A stretch of DNA of 18,563 nucleotides from contig JANBQS010000415.1 of assembly GCA_027577415.1 (NCBI GenBank), positions 1 to 18,563 of the forward strand, given 5' to 3'. The notes beneath the pieces were generated by a model. The model ran no database searches, was not told where the DNA came from, and was given only the letters and a program-made list of their open reading frames with translations. The position numbers were made by a program, and so were the translations under genes. Positions 15,355-18,563 of the stretch are shown here, one piece after another. Source of the DNA: Coemansia sp. RSA 922 (taxonomy: Eukaryota; Kickxellomycota; Kickxellomycetes; Kickxellales; Kickxellaceae). Position 1 is the first letter of the stretch, and each line of letters starts with the position of its first letter.

Positions 15355-17238
15355 CTATTCCGGGTAGATTAGGCGCTCGAGCGAGTTGGCATAAGGCAGG
15401 AATGGGGCATTGACCATGGTCAAAGCAACTTCGCGACTAAACTCGTTGCGTAAATCTTTGGGAAGATCCACATGTCTAAATCTGGGACAAAGTACGGCGA
15501 TTTGTGCAGCAACGACAGCTGCTTCCTTTGCCAAACCGCCTCTGCCAACCTCGTCGTCCCCGCCATCACTTTCATCGTCATACTCATCGTCGCTTTCATC
15601 AAAATCGCCGTAATCTCCATGACAACGGTAATAAGATACGCCACAACAGGGACATTCGTCGTGGTCGGCCTCACTATCACTCTCTAGGTCACTCCAATTG
15701 CTATCGCCACCGTCTAGGATATGTAGCTGCCTAAAGTTGCTGTTCAAAGAGTTATACTTTTCGCGGAGTGCAGCTGGATGCTCTCTCTCGGGGATCGCCC
15801 CAATGTGTCGCACAGACCCATCTATCTCGCAAGAGAGAGAGACCAGACTTGGAATCGCCGAAATTATCGAGAGTATATCATCAGCCACGAGCGGCAGGTA
15901 GTAAAGTTCCAACCCCTGGATAACAGCGGTGTTCGGCGCGGTTTTGATAGCGTTGAGCATATGGTCATCGTCAGTGTCGCTCCACAGAAATAGTATTTTC
16001 GTCACCTCCAGCATGCTATGGATCTGCCGTGCAATATCCGCGCTCGCTTGTCCAACTATGAGATCCGCACCCACGTTGTCCACGGCATCAATATCAATCA
16101 GGTTCATCCGCGTAACACCACTGCGACTGAACACGTTGAACCTACCGAGGACGTTTCTGGCAAGCGCTTTAAATGGGATGGCTAGTTTCCGCAGAGTCCC
16201 TCCGTTGCCCCTAAAGAGCGAATCGTCGTTAAATGGATAGTCGCCCGACACGTCCAATTCGATCAGAGCGGGGAACGAAACGGCGTCTTCTATGGCCAAC
16301 CAGATCGTGTGGTGAGGGTTAACCGGGATTCCTATGAGAAACTTTGTCAAGCTGCTATAGACCGCCGGAGTCTCCGTGTCGCCATAGACTATGGTACGCC
16401 AGTTGGTTTCGTCGACGTCTCTGAGGTTAAACTCCTTCAGCGTACTTGCGTTGAGATAGGCTAGCTGCGCAAATGGAGCGCAGGCCGTATCAAGTCCCTG
16501 CGTAATAGTCGTCAGTCCCGATACGCTGCGTAGACTGAGCGATGACAAAGTACACTCAGTCCAAGATTGAACGTGCAGGCGGGTAGTCTTTCCCAAGCAC
16601 AACTGCGTAACCAAAGTGTTGCACTGCCCCCTGTTCTTCTTGATAGTCGAGCTGGAGGAACAGAAGAACACGACTGCGCCAGTTGCGGCAGGGGTCAGCC
16701 GACGGATAGACTGAACAAAGCGAATTGTCTCTAGATTTCTATCCGCCGGCACGGCAGTAGTAACCGGGAATACATCGCGACGAGCCATTGAGGGGTTTGC
16801 ATCATCCTCGTCCAGACGGACGATTAGAGTGGCTGCCGAAGGGAATATCGGAAACTCTAGCTGAGGCGGAATACTGCCGAACTTCCCACTGCCCATGTCC
16901 TTCCAGCTGGGAGCAAACACGACAACTCGTTTGACCAGCTTTTCCATATTATACTGCGAGAAGGAAAAGTTGTCGGGCAACGCGGGATACCTAACACTGA
17001 AACCTCTAGGGGAGCTGCCAAAGTTGACCTCGCAGTTGTCACAAATAATGCTGAGCGCCGCCACACGCCAGCGCTCGCTAACCCAAATAAGTGAGCAAAC
17101 AGTCTTCGCCTCGTTATACTCGACAAGATCGATGTCGATATCGGTGTCGAACGCGTTTCTAGTGTGTGCCTCCAGATACTCGAGAACCTTTTCCACTATA
17201 AGCATAGGCAGAGTTTGGAAGGGAGACAGCGGAACCAT
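15355..17238 (-). CDS. F-box/leucine-rich-like protein, lineage-expanded family type
   Basis: This is a 627-residue unspliced frame. The N terminus (FQTLPMLIVEKVLEYLE, residues 8-24) followed by VSERWRVAALSIICDN resembles a divergent F-box, the segment that binds Skp1 in SCF ubiquitin ligases. The rest contains irregular leucine-rich-like units (for example FPALIELDVSG, LRKLAIPF, IPSLVSLSC), a usual substrate-binding arrangement. Near the C terminus is an acidic insert (about 508-565) carrying Cys529, Cys531, Cys532, Cys539 and His540, which could bind a metal. From memory, proteins with this opening and organisation form large families in Kickxellales fungi; I cannot check this here. No transmembrane segment or signal peptide is seen. 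It diverges from the Rpb4 gene across a 249-base shared promoter. Substrate and function are unknown, and the F-box call is moderate because the motif is degenerate. Confidence 0.8.
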   Translation of the reverse strand: MVPLSPFQTLPMLIVEKVLEYLEAHTRNAFDTDIDIDLVEYNEAKTVCSLIWVSERWRVAALSIICDNCEVNFGSSPRGFSVRYPALPDNFSFSQYNMEKLVKRVVVFAPSWKDMGSGKFGSIPPQLEFPIFPSAATLIVRLDEDDANPSMARRDVFPVTTAVPADRNLETIRFVQSIRRLTPAATGAVVFFCSSSSTIKKNRGQCNTLVTQLCLGKTTRLHVQSWTECTLSSLSLRSVSGLTTITQGLDTACAPFAQLAYLNASTLKEFNLRDVDETNWRTIVYGDTETPAVYSSLTKFLIGIPVNPHHTIWLAIEDAVSFPALIELDVSGDYPFNDDSLFRGNGGTLRKLAIPFKALARNVLGRFNVFSRSGVTRMNLIDIDAVDNVGADLIVGQASADIARQIHSMLEVTKILFLWSDTDDDHMLNAIKTAPNTAVIQGLELYYLPLVADDILSIISAIPSLVSLSCEIDGSVRHIGAIPEREHPAALREKYNSLNSNFRQLHILDGGDSNWSDLESDSEADHDECPCCGVSYYRCHGDYGDFDESDDEYDDESDGGDDEVGRGGLAKEAAVVAAQIAVLCPRFRHVDLPKDLRNEFSREVALTMVNAPFLPYANSLERLIYPE

Positions 17239-17487
17239 TTTAAGATAATTTTAATTAACCTAATAACAGTGAAAAATAACAACGATCGAGTAGAAGGCGA
17301 AGACAAAAGAGAGAAAAGAAACGTGTGCGTGTCTTTTTTGTTGATGTCAATGAGCTCAGATCATTCAGAGTATGTCAAAGCCCCATAGATGATCAGATAT
17401 TAATCACGGCTATTTCAGTTAAGATATTATTGGCGGATATGAATGTTGGATATCGTGTATTTTTAAATTTGTGTCGCTACATATATC
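17239..17487. promoter_or_regulatory. Short divergent promoter between F-box-like gene and Rpb4
   Basis: These 249 AT-rich bases separate the two divergent ATGs. I see no clear TATA box at a suitable distance on either side, apart from the ACATATATCATG that runs into the Rpb4 start. Confidence 0.4.
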
Positions 17488-17919
17488 ATGATACGTGCTG
17501 GAAAGAGACCGGGACCATACCGCCCTCGCGCAGAAGAGACCTTGGATGCGGGCAAACTGGAGCTGGGCGAAGTTTTTCAAGACGCCGAGTGCCTGCTGAT
17601 ATCCGAAGTCAAAGTCCTATTGGAGGCGCAGTACGAGAGCAAAAAGGAAGAAAAGAACCTGACTGACGTCTACACGAAAACGCTCGAATACGTGCAAAAG
17701 TTCAGCCGCTACACTAACCGCGACACAATTAAAGAAGTGCGAGCCCTGTTGAAGCCAACAAACTTGGAGCCATTCGAGTGCGCACAGCTGGGCAACTTGT
17801 GCTGCAGCGAGTATGAAGAGATCAAATCTCTGGTACCTAGCATTGGCAACAAGATTAGCGACGATGACTTGGACTCGTTGTTGAAGCAGATGGACAGCTT
17901 GAAAAAGTACCAAGGGTGA
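17488..17919 (+). CDS. RPB4: RNA polymerase II subunit Rpb4
   Basis: The 143-residue protein matches the Rpb4 family in length (human 142) and core motifs: FQDAECLLISEVKVLL (about 30-45), YTKTLEYVQKFSRYTNRDTI in the middle, and FECAQLGNLCCSEYEEIKSL followed by LVPSIGNKISDDDLDSLL near the end. Rpb4 pairs with Rpb7 to form the stalk of RNA polymerase II, which aids initiation, RNA handling and export. The N terminus is a short basic, disordered lead-in (MIRAGKRPGPYRPR). The ATG is the first in a reasonable context, and the ORF needs no intron. The F-box-like gene diverges upstream, and an unrelated gene follows on the same strand after 411 bases. No defect is visible. Confidence 0.95.
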   Translation: MIRAGKRPGPYRPRAEETLDAGKLELGEVFQDAECLLISEVKVLLEAQYESKKEEKNLTDVYTKTLEYVQKFSRYTNRDTIKEVRALLKPTNLEPFECAQLGNLCCSEYEEIKSLVPSIGNKISDDDLDSLLKQMDSLKKYQG

Positions 17920-18330
17920 TTTTTTTTCACGTACAAACCAAATGAATATGATTAAAACTCGGTTATTGGAATGGCGCTGTCTACCGAATGCAAAGTTCTG
18001 GTTAAAGTCATTGATGTTTTAGCGCTCATGGCTCTACACAAGAGCAACGTGATTAGTGTGACTCTGACTTCACTGGTCGTTGACAATAATTACACTCAGT
18101 TTATTGACAGACGCTCGCTTAGAGCAGCTCCAACAAACAACAGCATCTTGTGCACATGATTTTACGCTTTGATGGGTTTGGCAAGTGTCTAATCGCCTAA
18201 TCAGCTGCTCCTATTGCCCAAGCGTTCGTGCTTGCGTCACCTGCTTTTTTATGTTTCTTTCTGTTTTTAAAACTTTTTAAATTTCAAATTTAGGCATTTA
18301 CCAATTCTAAAGCGACTTTTTATTCACTAT
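17920..18330. other. Intergenic region between Rpb4 and the right-edge gene
   Basis: These 411 bases hold the 3' end of the Rpb4 gene (T8 run directly after the stop) and the promoter of the next plus-strand gene (AT-rich, T-rich at 18243-18325). A 62-codon ORF at 17971-18159 has no recognisable features and I do not call it. I see no AATAAA and no RNA gene. Confidence 0.5.
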
Positions 18331-18563
18331 ATGGCGTCATACTACCCCGAGCTAGGCGTGAAGGAGAGAGACGACAGCCAGGACGAGGGTATCAACAGCA
18401 GCAGCCGTGGTGTTCGCGGACGATGGATGAACCATGTAGTCGATGACTTTATGAGCATCGAGTCTAACCGGCCCACGCCAGTGCCTGCACTAGTGTCGCC
18501 TCAAAACTTCCTCAGTGTGGCTCGTCTATATGGAGAATTTATGGACAACGGCCCTAGCAACGA
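18331..18563 (+). CDS. Unrecognised protein, N-terminal part only (cut by right edge)
   Basis: From the ATG at 18331 the frame is open through the window end, for 77 codons. It begins MASYYPELGVKERDDSQDEG, a hydrophilic, acidic and serine-containing start, followed by RGRWMNHVVDDFMSIE and SPQNFLSVARLYGEFMDN, which look like helices of a folded region. The GC-balanced codon use resembles that of Rpb4 next door. The upstream sequence is pyrimidine- and T-rich, as expected for a fungal promoter. I do not recognise the family from this fragment, and no signal peptide or membrane segment is present so far. Confidence 0.6.
   Translation, partial: MASYYPELGVKERDDSQDEGINSSSRGVRGRWMNHVVDDFMSIESNRPTPVPALVSPQNFLSVARLYGEFMDNGPSN

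Noticed and set aside
17971..18159. 62-codon ORF between Rpb4 and the right-edge gene
   Set aside because: Short, no motif, sits where the Rpb4 3' end and next promoter are expected.
18219..18234. CAAGC-N6-GCTTG hairpin-like repeat
   Set aside because: Five-base arms are expected by chance in a window of this size, and there is no supporting context.

Overview
The window looks like chromosomal DNA of an intron-poor, gene-dense fungus. It has long uninterrupted eukaryotic reading frames, ubiquitous eukaryotic families (Rpb4, a Bem2-type RhoGAP, a CNNM/Mam3-type CBS protein), AT-rich intergenic DNA with poly(A)/poly(T) tracts, and GC-rich genes. The F-box/leucine-rich-like protein recalls families I remember as expanded in Kickxellomycotina (Coemansia and relatives). 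That placement is from memory and is tentative.

Layout from left to right. Positions 1-443 (minus) hold the 5' part of an AT-rich gene that runs off the left edge and that I do not recognise. Positions 963-10145 (minus) hold one unbroken 3060-codon gene for a giant Bem2-like regulator: serine/alanine-rich N terminus, split PH domain, two successive REM/RasGEF-like modules, coiled coil, second PH segment, C-terminal RhoGAP with an intact arginine finger. A 1.6-kb divergent intergenic region (10146-11746) follows, with a palindromic TATA element and an E-box. Positions 11747-13420 (plus) encode a DUF21+CBS membrane protein. Positions 13421-14410 are mostly non-coding, with two AATAAA signals and one marginal small ORF. 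Positions 14411-15040 (minus) hold an open frame with no ATG near its 5' end, encoding a putative nuclear protein with a basic NLS-like patch and a SUMO-interaction-like motif; it is probably the last exon of a spliced gene or a decaying gene. Positions 15355-17238 (minus) encode the F-box/LRR-like protein. Positions 17488-17919 (plus) encode RNA polymerase II subunit Rpb4. Positions 18331-18563 (plus) hold the start of an unrecognised gene cut by the right edge.

The genes do not form an obvious pathway. They cover polarity/small-GTPase signalling, membrane metal homeostasis, ubiquitin-ligase adaptor function and transcription, which is ordinary fungal gene order. I saw no transposon, CRISPR array, tRNA or rRNA. 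The points most worth a second look are the tandem GEF-like architecture of the giant protein, the ATG-less NLS/SIM reading frame, the acidic cysteine-bearing insert in the F-box-like protein, and the AT-rich left-edge gene whose codon use differs from its neighbours.
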